This document shows positions 15,384 through 25,291 of a stretch of DNA of 64,000 nucleotides, piece after piece. Made by a program: the position numbers and the translations under genes. The notes beneath the pieces are model-generated. The model made no database searches. It was given only the letters and a program-made list of their open reading frames with translations, and had not been told where the DNA came from. Every line of letters begins with the position of its first letter. Position 1 is the first letter of the stretch. This DNA is from Spirochaetota bacterium. GTDB taxonomy: Bacteria; Spirochaetota; Spirochaetia; DTKZ01. The stretch lies in the NCBI GenBank assembly GCA_026418195.1, contig JAOABU010000144.1, positions 1 to 64,000 on the forward strand, written 5' to 3'.

Positions 15384-16194
15384 TTCCGTCTCGATGAATG
15401 GTACGGATCCTATCGCGTTTTTCGATTCTGGGGTTGGCGGGCTTCCCTATCTTCGATGGGCCAAGGAACATCTCCCCAATGAGAATTATGTGTATCTACT
15501 AGATCGAGCCAATTTTCCCTATGGAACCAAGACGAAGGAAGAGGTGCTTGGGATCGTTTTGGACGGGATCTCTCGGTTAATCGTAAAAGTGCACCCCAAG
15601 ATCATCGTCTTGGCCTGCAACACTGCTACGGTAGTGGCTCTCCAGAAATTGAGGACCCTTTACCCTGCCATTCCCTTCGTGGGAGTAGTACCCGCAGTGA
15701 AACCTGCAGCGGAACGGACTCACGGAAAACGTATTGGGGTTATGGCAACCAATCGAACCCTACAAGATGTGTATTTGGATAATCTAATCAAGCAGTTTGC
15801 ACCTCATTGTGAGGTGGTTCGAGTGGCTGGACCTGGAATTGTAGAGTTCGTTGAGCAAAAGCTTTTCCAGTCTACTCCTGAGGAACGATATTCCATTCTC
15901 AACGAAGCTATCAAGGTCTTAAAAGAACGCAAGGTGGATGAAGTGGTATTGGGATGTACCCATTTTTTATACCTGGAAGAAGAATTGCGCTTAGGTTTGG
16001 GAGAGGAAATCGAACTGATCGATTCGCGCGATGGAGTAGGACGTCAACTAATAAAAGTGCTTACAACGAAATCCAGCCCCAACCCAGAAGGAAAAAAAGG
16101 GGACCTACTCTTTCTTACAGGGACTTCTCCAGTGGAAGAGCGGTACTATACCTTTGCTCGAATGTTTGGATTGGAGGTCGCAGGGGTACTGTGA
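15346..16194 (+). CDS. murI: Glutamate racemase
   Basis: Turns L-glutamate into D-glutamate for peptidoglycan. 282 residues; FFDSGVGGLPYL at 25-36 (general Asp/Ser region), both catalytic cysteines in ACNTAT (C91) and GCTH (C204), and H206 next to the second. Start ATG 15346 has AAGGA seven bases upstream; this gives a 16-residue N-terminal extension over the family core, and ATG 15394 lacks a ribosome site. Its stop overlaps the rsgA GTG start (GTGA). Confidence 0.94.
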   Translation: MDGTDSTVSLKSSSVSMNGTDPIAFFDSGVGGLPYLRWAKEHLPNENYVYLLDRANFPYGTKTKEEVLGIVLDGISRLIVKVHPKIIVLACNTATVVALQKLRTLYPAIPFVGVVPAVKPAAERTHGKRIGVMATNRTLQDVYLDNLIKQFAPHCEVVRVAGPGIVEFVEQKLFQSTPEERYSILNEAIKVLKERKVDEVVLGCTHFLYLEEELRLGLGEEIELIDSRDGVGRQLIKVLTTKSSPNPEGKKGDLLFLTGTSPVEERYYTFARMFGLEVAGVL

Positions 16195-17147
16195 AACAGG
16201 ATAAGAGTCTGGAGAAGGGTCAAGAACGAAAGGGGACAGTGCTTTGGGGTGCCAACAATATTTTCTATGTAACGTACGACCAGAGAGAATGGGTCTGTTA
16301 TATCAAAGGAAAGATTCTGAAAGGGGCAGAGGAAGAGTACAATCCGCTGGCAGTAGGGGACGAAGTTATCTTTGAAGAAGACGGAAACGGAAAAGGACGG
16401 ATCCTTTCCCGATGTCCTCGAAAGAATCGGATAGCCCGTTTCAATAAAAAAGGAAAATGCCCACAAACTATAGCTTCAAATATTGATCAGGTATTAGTGG
16501 TTTCTTCCCCCGAAGAACCCCCTTTTCGTCCTCGGTTTATCGATCGGGTATGTATTGCTTCAGAGATAGAACGGATCCCTGTTGCAATTTGCTTCAATAA
16601 AATTGACTTAGGAGTAGACCGTGTAAACAAGGATCGGTTAGAGGTGTTTTCTCGCTTAGGGTATCCGGTTCTTCAAATTTCGGTTCGAACAGGAGAGGGA
16701 CTTGGCAGATTGAAGGAGTTTCTTTGGAACAAACGTACGGTTCTATTGGGGCAATCGGGAACAGGGAAAACGAGCATCCTAAACACCCTTCTACCTGGAA
16801 AAGAGAGGAAAATAGGGCCCATTTCAGAGAAGTATAATAGGGGAACTCACACGACGGTTCTGGCATATATGGAAACAGCTTCTGAGGGGTGGCAGCTGAT
16901 CGATACCCCCGGAGTGCGGGAGTTCGAACCTATAGGTGTGTTGGCTTCCGAGTTAGGGTGGTATTTCAAAGATTTCCTACCCTTTCGGGAACGTTGTCAG
17001 TATCCTAACTGTACCCATACTTTAGAACCAGCTTGTGGGGTAGCCGAGGCAGTAGAGAAGGGTCAGATTCATCCGGACCGGTACGAAAGTTACCTTCGTC
17101 TCTATTTTGCTCTGAAGGAAAGAGAACGGATGTTGTACAATGAATGA
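16191..17147 (+). CDS. rsgA: Ribosome small-subunit GTPase RsgA
   Basis: Circularly permuted GTPase that checks late 30S subunit assembly. 318 residues from GTG 16191: OB-fold at about 12-80, then G4 NKID (136-139) ahead of the P-loop GQSGTGKT (187-194) and G3 DTPG (238-241), in the permuted order that defines the family, and the zinc finger C269-x4-C274-x-H276-x5-C282. The GTG overlaps the murI stop; an AGGGG site lies just upstream. The frame is open before this but is antisense-free murI coding, so the longer version is false. Overlaps mutS2 by eight bases. Confidence 0.93.
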   Translation: MKQDKSLEKGQERKGTVLWGANNIFYVTYDQREWVCYIKGKILKGAEEEYNPLAVGDEVIFEEDGNGKGRILSRCPRKNRIARFNKKGKCPQTIASNIDQVLVVSSPEEPPFRPRFIDRVCIASEIERIPVAICFNKIDLGVDRVNKDRLEVFSRLGYPVLQISVRTGEGLGRLKEFLWNKRTVLLGQSGTGKTSILNTLLPGKERKIGPISEKYNRGTHTTVLAYMETASEGWQLIDTPGVREFEPIGVLASELGWYFKDFLPFRERCQYPNCTHTLEPACGVAEAVEKGQIHPDRYESYLRLYFALKERERMLYNE

Positions 17148-19476
17148 GCACACCCTTCGGATCCTCGAATTTCACCGGATTATCGAGGAAATCAAATCCT
17201 ATGCTTGGAGTGAGGATGGCAGAAGGCGTATCCAATCTGAAGGCTTTTTTACTGTAAGGGAGGAACTGGAAGAGTTTAGAAACTTGGTGAATGAGTTTCA
17301 TACCCTTTACGAACGGGAACAGGAGTTTCCTACACTCTCATTCCCCGACATTGAAGTGATTATGCGAGTGGCCGAGAAGCCGGGTGCCCAATTGGAGGGA
17401 ATCGAAATCGCTCAGGTTATTCAGTACCTTCGAGCCTCTCGAATGTTGAAAACCCTTCTTTCAAAACAAGCGGGATTTTTGAAGTCTGAAGGGGAGGATC
17501 TGCCGGATCTAGAGGACTTAATCAAATACATTGCCCGATATCTAGATCCAGATGGGAACCTAAAGGAACCGGAGATCCCTTCTTTACGGAGCATTGGAGA
17601 ACGTATTCGGATCCTTCGCAAGGAGATCGAAAAACTCACGTATCAGTATCTTCAGAATCCGACATATCGAGGGTATTGGCAGACGGATACCCCTGCGCTG
17701 AAAGATGGTCGGATCGTATTGCCTTTGAATGTGAACTTCAGAGGAAAAATTCGAGGAGTTGTCCACGAACTATCTGCCAGAGGGGCTACCCTATTCATAG
17801 AACCACTAGAGATATTTGAAAAGAACAACCAACTGGTGGATGAAGAGAACGAGTACCAACTAGAGGTAGGTAGAATTCTCCGAGAACTTACCCGTAAAAT
17901 TAACGAACGGAGCTTAGAGATTCAGTTTCTCCGGGATCGAATTGCGTTTCTGGACAGTCGCCAGGCTCGTGCCTGGTATGGGAAGGTGCATCACTGTCAA
18001 TTTGCTTCTATTTCTCGGGATCAATTGTTCCTTCACAAGGCCCGGCATCCCCTTCTGCGGGGGGAGGTTGTTCCCATAGATATCGAGTTCCCTTCAGGAA
18101 GGATTCTTATCCTCTCAGGACCCAATACAGGGGGAAAAACAGTTGCATTGAAAACCCTTGGTCTTCTCGTACTGATGAACCAATTCGGGATGGAAATCCC
18201 CGCCTTAGATTCTATCCTTCCACTGTTCGATGATGTGTTTGCCGATATCGGAGACGAGCAGTCCTTAACTGAATCCTTATCTACCTTTTCCGCACATATC
18301 CGGAACCTAACCGAAATCTATCGATCCTGTACGGAACGTTCCCTTCTATTATTGGACGAACTGGGGGCGGGAACTGATCCGGAAGAAGGGGCTATTCTGG
18401 CCATGGCTTTCCTAGAACGGTTTCAGGAAAAAGGGGTTTACCTTTTCGGGAGTACCCATCTAGGAGGAGTTAAACAGTTTGTCTTTTCCCATCCAGGAAT
18501 GATGAATGCTTCGGTAGAGTTCGATGTGAAGGAACTGAAACCTACCTATAGAATCGTTATGGGAGTTCCTGGACCAAGCTATGCTTTAGAGATCGCTGAA
18601 CGCTGTGGTGCTCCCTCTTCTGTGCTGGAGTTAGCTCGATCCATGCTCCAGAAGGGGACCTTTGAATCCCAACGACTATTAGAAGAACTCTTTCGACAAA
18701 CCCAGGAGTATCAAGCCCGATTACAACGTGTCAAGAATCTTCAAGAAGAACTGAAACTCCGAGAACAAGACTTGGAAAAACGGGAACGGGAGTTGAAACT
18801 AAGGGAAATCGAATTGCGACAACAGGGAATCCGAGAACTACAGGTGTTTTTAAGAGAATCCCGAAAAGAGTTGGAGGCCCTGATTCGAGCCCTTCGAGAA
18901 GGTGAATTAGAGAAGGAGAAAATCCGAAAAGTCCAAGAGTTTATCCAGCAGGTTCAATCCACTATTTCTCATCAACAGAAAGTCCAGGAAGAAGATGAGG
19001 AACGCTTTATCCGGGTTTCACCTTCCATAAAACTGTCTCCTGGAATGGAGGTTAGAATCCGCAATCATCGTCAGAAAGGGATCCTTGTGAAACAGTTGAA
19101 AGATAATCTGTGGGAGGTCAGTATTGGACCTCTACGGATGCGGATTCCTGAGTGGGAGATTAGCGAAGTATTGGCTACTCCAAAGACTTCCCAAGTGAGC
19201 ATCGACGAATCCGTTTCCATTGATAGTCCAAGGTTGGAACTGGATGTCCGAGGTATGAGGGTAGAGGAGGCGTTGAAAACAATAGAGAAGCAGATGGATG
19301 GAGCTGTTCTTCGAGGCTTGAAGGAGTTCAGTATTATACATGGAAAAGGGGAAGGGATCCTCCAGAGGTCTATTCATGATTACCTTTCCCGATGTCCATG
19401 GGTAGAAGATTTTTCCTTTGCTTTGCCGGAAGCGGGCGGAACAGGAAAGACAATTGTACGCATGAAGCTGGGGTAG
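17140..19476 (+). CDS. mutS2: Endonuclease MutS2
   Basis: 778-residue MutS2: no mismatch-recognition domain, ATPase with Walker A GPNTGGKT (about 327-334), Walker B LLDELGAGTDPEE (about 404-416), a long coiled coil (about 510-620), and a C-terminal Smr nuclease domain (about 697-778) with LDVRGMRVEEA and HGKGEG. MutS2 limits recombination and, in Bacillus, splits collided ribosomes; the latter would fit its place directly after rsgA. Length and domain order are normal. The start lies within the 3' end of rsgA. Confidence 0.95.
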   Translation: MNEHTLRILEFHRIIEEIKSYAWSEDGRRRIQSEGFFTVREELEEFRNLVNEFHTLYEREQEFPTLSFPDIEVIMRVAEKPGAQLEGIEIAQVIQYLRASRMLKTLLSKQAGFLKSEGEDLPDLEDLIKYIARYLDPDGNLKEPEIPSLRSIGERIRILRKEIEKLTYQYLQNPTYRGYWQTDTPALKDGRIVLPLNVNFRGKIRGVVHELSARGATLFIEPLEIFEKNNQLVDEENEYQLEVGRILRELTRKINERSLEIQFLRDRIAFLDSRQARAWYGKVHHCQFASISRDQLFLHKARHPLLRGEVVPIDIEFPSGRILILSGPNTGGKTVALKTLGLLVLMNQFGMEIPALDSILPLFDDVFADIGDEQSLTESLSTFSAHIRNLTEIYRSCTERSLLLLDELGAGTDPEEGAILAMAFLERFQEKGVYLFGSTHLGGVKQFVFSHPGMMNASVEFDVKELKPTYRIVMGVPGPSYALEIAERCGAPSSVLELARSMLQKGTFESQRLLEELFRQTQEYQARLQRVKNLQEELKLREQDLEKRERELKLREIELRQQGIRELQVFLRESRKELEALIRALREGELEKEKIRKVQEFIQQVQSTISHQQKVQEEDEERFIRVSPSIKLSPGMEVRIRNHRQKGILVKQLKDNLWEVSIGPLRMRIPEWEISEVLATPKTSQVSIDESVSIDSPRLELDVRGMRVEEALKTIEKQMDGAVLRGLKEFSIIHGKGEGILQRSIHDYLSRCPWVEDFSFALPEAGGTGKTIVRMKLG

Positions 19477-19508
19477 TAGCCTTGTCATGGTAGGGATTTC
19501 TCATTAAT

Positions 19509-19730
19509 ATGATGCTATCTATGCCTATAAAGGTCCTTTTTGGGATTGTGAGGGAAGTCCTATCGGATTGGCAGGTGTGGATAGGGGGGCTTGTTTTTTT
19601 AAGCTCTGCTATCTTAATTGGAAAGGTAACGAAGTTCGATAAAAAACCAAAGGTACGGGTGCGACTTCCGGAGGAGACAGTCCTCTCTTCTGGAGGAACC
19701 GAACCTGCTCCCCCAAAAGGAGAAGTATGA
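19509..19730 (+). CDS. Small single-pass membrane protein
   Basis: 73 residues: a short amphipathic N-terminus, one membrane helix at about 23-40, and a basic then acidic cytoplasmic tail. The start is one of two neighbouring ATGs (19509 and 19512); no good ribosome site. Overlaps the lipoprotein gene by four bases (ATGA), so it belongs with it. No family recognised. Confidence 0.6.
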   Translation: MMLSMPIKVLFGIVREVLSDWQVWIGGLVFLSSAILIGKVTKFDKKPKVRVRLPEETVLSSGGTEPAPPKGEV

Positions 19731-20350
19731 ATCTTAAAAAGTTGTTTCTACCCAGCATCGTCGGATTGGTATTAGGTACCTTGAGTTCGTGCGTAGACTT
19801 GGAAACAAAGATAGAACTCAATCAGGATGGGTCTGGAAAGTTAGAGTTGGTATACATCGTATCTTCTGCCCTGGTGCAACTTGGTTCTACGACTTCTCCC
19901 GGGGTGAGTCTGCCACTTCCCATTGCAGAAGGGGATTTTCGTCAAACTGTATCTTCCATTCCAGGTCTCAGCCTACAATCCTATGCCCGAAAGGATGAAC
20001 CCGATAAAAGCATCATCCAAGCGTTGCTTACCTTTTCCTCCCTTTCGGATTTGAACAGCCTATTTGGAGGGAAAGATCCTGTAATCTCTCAGTCACAGGA
20101 GGGCTCAGATCGGGTAGTGGAGGTCGTTATCTCAGCAGGCAATCCCGGAGGTCTAGACCCGAAGACAAAAGAACTGGTCAATGCTTTTTTCCCTACCTAT
20201 TCTTTAAAGTTCCATGTGATTCTACCCGGAGCGGTGAAACGGACATCCTCGAATCAGAGCATTGTGAAGGGCACGTCTGCTCAGTTATCCGTACCTATCC
20301 TTAAAGCGTTGGAACAAGAAACACCGATCAAATGGAAAATTTATTGGTAG
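19727..20350 (+). CDS. Lipoprotein, LppM/DUF3153-like
   Basis: 207 residues. The signal peptide ends in the lipobox LSSC with lipidated C22. The mature part opens with a strand-rich segment ETKIELNQDGSGKLEL, a pattern of LppM/DUF3153-type lipoproteins that sample a beta-sandwich domain, here about residues 25-200. Periplasmic or outer-membrane location cannot be decided. Coupled to the small membrane protein upstream, and 70 bases ahead of V-ATPase operon 1. Role unknown. Confidence 0.72.
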   Translation: MNLKKLFLPSIVGLVLGTLSSCVDLETKIELNQDGSGKLELVYIVSSALVQLGSTTSPGVSLPLPIAEGDFRQTVSSIPGLSLQSYARKDEPDKSIIQALLTFSSLSDLNSLFGGKDPVISQSQEGSDRVVEVVISAGNPGGLDPKTKELVNAFFPTYSLKFHVILPGAVKRTSSNQSIVKGTSAQLSVPILKALEQETPIKWKIYW

Positions 20351-20367
20351 CAATGGATATTTTTATG

Positions 20368-20397
20368 TTGAAATTTCTTTGGATCATCGTGTAAAAT
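20368..20397 (+). promoter_or_regulatory. Putative promoter of V-ATPase operon 1
   Basis: TTGAAA (20368-20373), an 18-base spacer and TAAAAT (20392-20397), 23 bases before the atpE ATG. Five of six matches at each box. Ribosome site AGGAAGGGG follows at about 20408-20416. Confidence 0.6.
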
Positions 20398-20420
20398 CTC
20401 GCGCAGTAGGAAGGGGTAGC

Positions 20421-21038
20421 ATGGATATTCAATTGAAAGAGTTAATCGAAACAATCAAGAAGGACGGAATTGCTTCAGCGGAGGCAAAGGCTGCCCAGAT
20501 CATCGCAGAAGCAGAACGACAGGCTGAAGGGATTCGGGAGAAGGCTCAGAGAGAGGCGGAAAGAATCCTTCAAGAAGCAAAACGGGAAATCGCGCGTACA
20601 GAACAGGCTTCCCGGGATGCTTTGGTTCAGGCAGGTAGGGATCTTCTCTTAGGCCTGGAACGACGGATTGTTCAGTTATTTGAAGGAGTATTACGAACTG
20701 CAACCCAAGAAGCGATAAAGGAAGAAGGGCTTGTACAGATCCTCACTGCTCTCGTGACTGCATGGGTAGAGAAGAATACTCCAGAGGTAGAGGTCCTTCT
20801 TTCTCCAAAGGATTATCAGAAGCTAGAGAAAGGGTTACAGGCTAGACTGGCTAAGGAATTGAAAAAGGGTGTAGTCATTAAGCCTTCACCCTCGGTAGAA
20901 TCGGGCTTCCGAGTTGGAGAAAAGGATGGTTCCGCATACTATGATTTTACCGCAGAAGGCTTAGCGGAGATTTTGGCGGCTAGTTTGAGCCCCCGTTTAG
21001 CGGAACTTTTGAAACAGGCTGCAAAAACTGAGGGTTGA
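20421..21038 (+). CDS. atpE: V-type ATPase subunit E (operon 1)
   Basis: Peripheral-stalk subunit that ties the A/B head to the membrane part. 205 residues: an alanine/glutamate/arginine-rich coiled coil over about the first 90 residues, then the globular head-binding domain. ATG 20421 follows AGGAAGGGG; the frame is open 14 codons further but that has no ribosome site. First gene of the operon, four-base overlap with the next gene. Confidence 0.9.
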   Translation: MDIQLKELIETIKKDGIASAEAKAAQIIAEAERQAEGIREKAQREAERILQEAKREIARTEQASRDALVQAGRDLLLGLERRIVQLFEGVLRTATQEAIKEEGLVQILTALVTAWVEKNTPEVEVLLSPKDYQKLEKGLQARLAKELKKGVVIKPSPSVESGFRVGEKDGSAYYDFTAEGLAEILAASLSPRLAELLKQAAKTEG

Positions 21039-21604
21039 CCTTGGCACAGTACTACTATACCATAGCCGCCCTTCCCTATCTTTCCTTAGAATCTCCTCCA
21101 CCCCTATCCCTTGAAGAGTTTAGGTCCTTATGTAGGGATACCCTCACCGAAACCGATTGGGAGATCTTACAACAGAGTTCCCTCTTTGGAGAGGAACAAT
21201 GCGAGAACGAACTTCTCTCCCAGTGGCATCGATGGGAACAATCCTTCCGATCTGAGCTTGCTCGTTTGCGAGCTGCAAAACTAGGAATAGATTCTGATTC
21301 TATTCCTCGGATCGTCCCCGAATCGGGTAGGGTTCTGGAACTAGCACGGGCAGCATTGATGGAAAGCTCTCCTGCAGAGGCCGAACTCCTCATTCTAAAA
21401 GGGTTCTGGGAGGTTCTGGAAGAACTTGAGGTGAACCATTTCTTCGATCTAGAAAAACTCTTGGTCTACTACCTCAAATTGCAGATCCTTCACCTCCGAG
21501 CCCAACGGAATCGGGAAGAAGGAGCAAAGAATTTCACTTCCATGTATCACCGGATTCGCGAACAAAGGGAAAATCCTATCTTGGAACGCTGGAGTACACA
21601 ATGA
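21035..21604 (+). CDS. DUF2764-like protein of the V-ATPase operon
   Basis: 189 residues, mostly helical, starting YYYTIAALPYLSLESPPPLS, the typical opening of DUF2764 proteins that sit between E and A in chlamydial and treponemal V-ATPase operons. Not a recognised enzyme. Because this operon has no gene for subunits C, F or G, I suspect it takes over a central-stalk or collar role, but that is inference. Starts at TTG 21035 overlapping the atpE stop, and its end overlaps atpA by four bases. Confidence 0.75.
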   Translation: MTLAQYYYTIAALPYLSLESPPPLSLEEFRSLCRDTLTETDWEILQQSSLFGEEQCENELLSQWHRWEQSFRSELARLRAAKLGIDSDSIPRIVPESGRVLELARAALMESSPAEAELLILKGFWEVLEELEVNHFFDLEKLLVYYLKLQILHLRAQRNREEGAKNFTSMYHRIREQRENPILERWSTQ

Positions 21605-23376
21605 CGGAAACAAAAGGTAGAGTCGTAGGTGTGAACGGTAACATGGTTACGGTTGCCTTTGATGGACTCGTGACCATGAACGAAGTAGCCTATGTAGGGG
21701 TAGGTGAAAAGAAACTGAAGTCCGAAGTAATCCGCATCCGGGGCAACCTGGCAGACCTCCAAGTATTCGAGATTACTCGAGGAATCGGAGTGAAGGATCC
21801 CGTATATTTCACGGGGGAACTTCTCTCTGTTCGGTTAGGTCCTGGATTGTTACAGCAAATCTACGATGGTCTTCAGAATCCCCTTCCCGAACTGGCAGAG
21901 AAATGTGGCTTCTTTCTTGAGAGGGGAGTGTATCTTTCTCCCCTTTCGGAAACGAAACTATGGTCATTTACTCCTACGGTAAAAGTAGGGGATGTGGTAC
22001 AGAGGGGGGATACGGTAGGAACTGTACCCGAGGGAATTTTTAAACATCGCATCATGGTTCCCTTTAACTTCTTAGATACCTATACCGTAAAATCCATCCT
22101 TCCCCCAGGAGACTACCGGATCACCGACACAGTAGCCGAATTGGAAGACTCCAAGGGAAATAAACATCCCATCACCATGAGTTTCGAATGGCCGGTGAAA
22201 CGACCTATTACTGCATATGCAGAACGACTGCGACCGGACAAACCGATGGTAACCAAGATTCGTATTATCGATACCTTCATCCCGGTTGCACTAGGGGGTA
22301 CGTACTGTATCCCCGGACCCTTTGGAGCGGGTAAGACGGTTCTACAACAGGTAACCAGTCGGAACGCAGAAGTAGACATCGTGATCATTGCAGCCTGCGG
22401 GGAGCGGGCAGGGGAGGTAGTGGATACCTTGAAAGAGTTCCCTCTCTTGATTGACCCCCGAACCGGTCGAACCCTGATGGAACGAACAGTGATCATCTGT
22501 AATACGAGTTCTATGCCAGTGGCGGCTCGGGAATCTTCCGTGTATACGGCGGTAACCATTGCTGAATACTACCGCCAGATGGGGCTCCATGTTCTATTGT
22601 TAGCAGACTCTACATCTCGTTGGGCTCAAGCCATGCGGGAAATGTCGGGTAGGTTGGAAGAAATTCCTGGTGAAGAAGCCTTCCCCGCCTACCTAGAATC
22701 CGTCATTGCCAGTTTCTATGAACGAGCAGGGATTGTTCGCCTGAAGGATGGTTCCATCGGTTCTGTTACCATCGGAGGAACGGTGAGTCCTGCAGGTGGA
22801 AACTTTGAGGAACCCGTTACCCAGGCTACGTTGAAAGTGGTGGGTGCTTTTCATGGATTGTCCCGAGAACGATCCGACGCTCGAAAGTACCCTGCTATCC
22901 ATCCTTTAGAGAGCTGGAGTAAGTACAAAGGTTCAGTGAATAAAGAGATGACCGAGTATGGTCGGGAAATCCTTTTCCGTGGGAATGATGTGGCCCAGAT
23001 GATGAAGGTAGTAGGGGAGGAAGGAACCAGTCTTGAGGACTATATTGTGTACCTGAAGAGTGAATTCCTCGACGATGTATACCTGCAGCAGGACTCTTTT
23101 GATCCTGTAGATTCAGCTGTACCTACCGAACGGCAACGGTATACATACAATTTAATCTTTGAAGTTCTATCCTCTATCTTTAGCCTTGAATCGAAGGAGG
23201 AAGCCCGCAAGTACTTCAATCAACTACGACAGAAGTTCCGGGATTGGAACGGAACCGAATGGGAATCAGAAGAGTTTACTGGCAAAGAGCAGGAAATCCG
23301 AACCTTGATTGGGGAGAAGAAAAAGGGTACTGAAGAGCGAGCTTTAGAGATTCTAAAGAAAGTATCCGGGAGTTAG
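21601..23376 (+). CDS. atpA: V-type ATPase catalytic subunit A (operon 1)
   Basis: Catalytic head subunit that hydrolyses or makes ATP. 591 residues, full length. P-loop GPFGAGKT at about 239-246, the non-homologous insert before it, and the [13 protein letters not shown] block near 339-351. The P-loop has Ala where eukaryotic A subunits carry the redox-sensitive Cys. Four-base overlap with the DUF2764-like gene; atpB follows after 10 bases. Confidence 0.96.
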   Translation: MTETKGRVVGVNGNMVTVAFDGLVTMNEVAYVGVGEKKLKSEVIRIRGNLADLQVFEITRGIGVKDPVYFTGELLSVRLGPGLLQQIYDGLQNPLPELAEKCGFFLERGVYLSPLSETKLWSFTPTVKVGDVVQRGDTVGTVPEGIFKHRIMVPFNFLDTYTVKSILPPGDYRITDTVAELEDSKGNKHPITMSFEWPVKRPITAYAERLRPDKPMVTKIRIIDTFIPVALGGTYCIPGPFGAGKTVLQQVTSRNAEVDIVIIAACGERAGEVVDTLKEFPLLIDPRTGRTLMERTVIICNTSSMPVAARESSVYTAVTIAEYYRQMGLHVLLLADSTSRWAQAMREMSGRLEEIPGEEAFPAYLESVIASFYERAGIVRLKDGSIGSVTIGGTVSPAGGNFEEPVTQATLKVVGAFHGLSRERSDARKYPAIHPLESWSKYKGSVNKEMTEYGREILFRGNDVAQMMKVVGEEGTSLEDYIVYLKSEFLDDVYLQQDSFDPVDSAVPTERQRYTYNLIFEVLSSIFSLESKEEARKYFNQLRQKFRDWNGTEWESEEFTGKEQEIRTLIGEKKKGTEERALEILKKVSGS

Positions 23377-23386
23377 GAGTAGGTCC

Positions 23387-24682
23387 ATGCGGAAAGTATA
23401 CAGCAAGATAGAATCGATAGCTGGAAACGTCATCACCGTTTCTGCCGAGGGGGTTCGGTATGGAGAACTGGCCGAGGTGAGTTCCCGTCATGGGAGGTCT
23501 CTCGCAGAGGTGATTCGATTGAAGGAAGACAAAGTTTCTCTTCAGGTGTTCGCAGGTTCCCGGGGTATTTCTACGGGAGACGAAGTCCGTTTCTTGGGGC
23601 ACCCCATGCGGGTATCCTTCTCCGACAACCTGCTGGGAAGAATTTTCGATGGATCGGGGCGCCCTCGAGATGGTGGGACCGAGTTGGTGGAAAACCTCAT
23701 CGAAATCGGAGGTCCTTCGGTGAACCCGGCCAAACGAATCATCCCTCGAAAGATGGTTCGTACCGGTATTCCTATGATTGATCTGTTCAACTCCCTTGTA
23801 GAGTCCCAGAAGTTGCCGATTTTTTCTGTGTCAGGAGAACCCTACAACCCTCTCCTTGCCCGAATCGCTATGCAGGCGGAAGTGGATATCATTATTCTAG
23901 GAGGGATGGGGTTAAAGTACGACGATTACCTGTTTTTCAAAGATACCCTGGAACAGGGAGGAGCGTTGAGCCGGTCCATCTTCTTTGTCCATACCGCCTC
24001 GGATCCCATCGTGGAATGTCTCCTTGTTCCTGATATCTCCCTTGCAGTAGCGGAACGATTTGCCTTAAAAGGCAAGCGGGTACTCGTTCTTTTGACAGAT
24101 ATGACGAACTTTGCCGATGCGTTGAAGGAGATCGCCATTACGATGGAGCAGGTACCCTCCAACCGGGGATACCCGGGAGACTTGTATAGTCAGTTGGCGG
24201 CTCGATACGAAAAAGCGGTGGACTTCGAAGGTGCGGGATCCATCACAATCCTCGGAGTTACCACCATGCCAGGGGATGATGTGACCCACCCTATTCCCGA
24301 CAATACCGGATACATCACCGAGGGACAGTACTACCTCCGCAACGGCCGGATCGAACCGTTTGGATCCCTATCCCGTTTGAAGCAGATGGTAAACAAGGAT
24401 ACCCGAGCAGACCATCGGGCATTGATGGATGCCATGATTAAGTTGTACGCAGCCTATAAGGAATCTTTGGAAAAGAAATCCATGGGATTCCGCATGTCTG
24501 AGTGGGACAACAAACTTTTAAAATATGGTGCCATTTTCGAGAAGGAAATGATGGATCTTTCAGTGAATATTCCGTTGGAACAAGCGCTGGACAATGGATG
24601 GAGGATTCTAGCCGAATGCTTCACCAAGGAAGAAACGGGTTTACGGTCCGATTTAATAGCAAAGTTCTGGCCAGTGAAGTAA
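23387..24682 (+). CDS. atpB: V-type ATPase subunit B (operon 1)
   Basis: Regulatory nucleotide-binding head subunit; alternates with A in the hexamer. 431 residues; typical [20 protein letters not shown] segment (about 115-134) and the [13 protein letters not shown] block (about 238-250), with no P-loop, as expected for B. Ribosome site GGAG before ATG 23387. Shorter at the C-terminus than the operon-2 copy (461 residues). Confidence 0.95.
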   Translation: MRKVYSKIESIAGNVITVSAEGVRYGELAEVSSRHGRSLAEVIRLKEDKVSLQVFAGSRGISTGDEVRFLGHPMRVSFSDNLLGRIFDGSGRPRDGGTELVENLIEIGGPSVNPAKRIIPRKMVRTGIPMIDLFNSLVESQKLPIFSVSGEPYNPLLARIAMQAEVDIIILGGMGLKYDDYLFFKDTLEQGGALSRSIFFVHTASDPIVECLLVPDISLAVAERFALKGKRVLVLLTDMTNFADALKEIAITMEQVPSNRGYPGDLYSQLAARYEKAVDFEGAGSITILGVTTMPGDDVTHPIPDNTGYITEGQYYLRNGRIEPFGSLSRLKQMVNKDTRADHRALMDAMIKLYAAYKESLEKKSMGFRMSEWDNKLLKYGAIFEKEMMDLSVNIPLEQALDNGWRILAECFTKEETGLRSDLIAKFWPVK

Positions 24683-24686
24683 GGGT

Positions 24687-25286
24687 ATGGCACGAATCAA
24701 GTACACGAAAAATGAATTAAAACGTCAGAAGGATGCTCTCAAACGGTTTCAACGGTACCTCCCTACCCTTCAACTGAAGAAACAGCAATTACAGATGGTA
24801 ATCCGAACCGTGGAAGCCCAGGAGAGACAGAAGCGAGAGGCCCAAGAGGTAGTACGCCGGGCGATCGATAGGTGGATCGAGGTATTCGGAGAACCCATCG
24901 ATCTTACAAAGCTAGTCAAGATCGAGAGAATCGAAACAGAAATTGGCAACATAGCCGGAGTAGATATTCCCGTATTCAAAGGAATCAGTTTCGAGAAAAT
25001 CCCCTACGATCTGTATCGATACCCCCTTTGGGTGGATACAGGGATCGAGTATCTACAAAAGTTGATCGCCTTTGACACAGAAATCGAGATCCTCCAGAAA
25101 CAGATCGAACTCTTAGCCCAGGAACTTCGAATCACCACCCAACGAGTGAATCTGTTCGAGAAAGTAAAAATCCCGGAAACAAAAGAGAATATACGAGTGA
25201 TTCGTATCTACCTAGGAGATCAACAGACTGCTGCCGTAGTCCGAGGGAAGATCGCGAAAAACAAGATCGTTGCCGAGAAGGTGTAG
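24687..25286 (+). CDS. atpD: V-type ATPase subunit D (operon 1)
   Basis: Central-shaft subunit that turns inside the A/B ring. 199 residues of antiparallel coiled coil, with the basic N-terminal helix (YTKNELKRQKDALKRFQRYL) and the C-terminal helix ending NKIVAEKV. Four bases after atpB. Confidence 0.92.
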   Translation: MARIKYTKNELKRQKDALKRFQRYLPTLQLKKQQLQMVIRTVEAQERQKREAQEVVRRAIDRWIEVFGEPIDLTKLVKIERIETEIGNIAGVDIPVFKGISFEKIPYDLYRYPLWVDTGIEYLQKLIAFDTEIEILQKQIELLAQELRITTQRVNLFEKVKIPETKENIRVIRIYLGDQQTAAVVRGKIAKNKIVAEKV

Positions 25287-25291
25287 AAGCT

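Noticed and set aside
15954-16190. N-terminal extension of rsgA
   Set aside because: Overlaps murI in another frame including its catalytic cysteine region; GTG 16191 with a ribosome site and stop overlap is the real start.
19585-19610. GCTT-T7-AAGC hairpin
   Set aside because: The T-run is the loop, not the tail; four-base stem inside a coding region.
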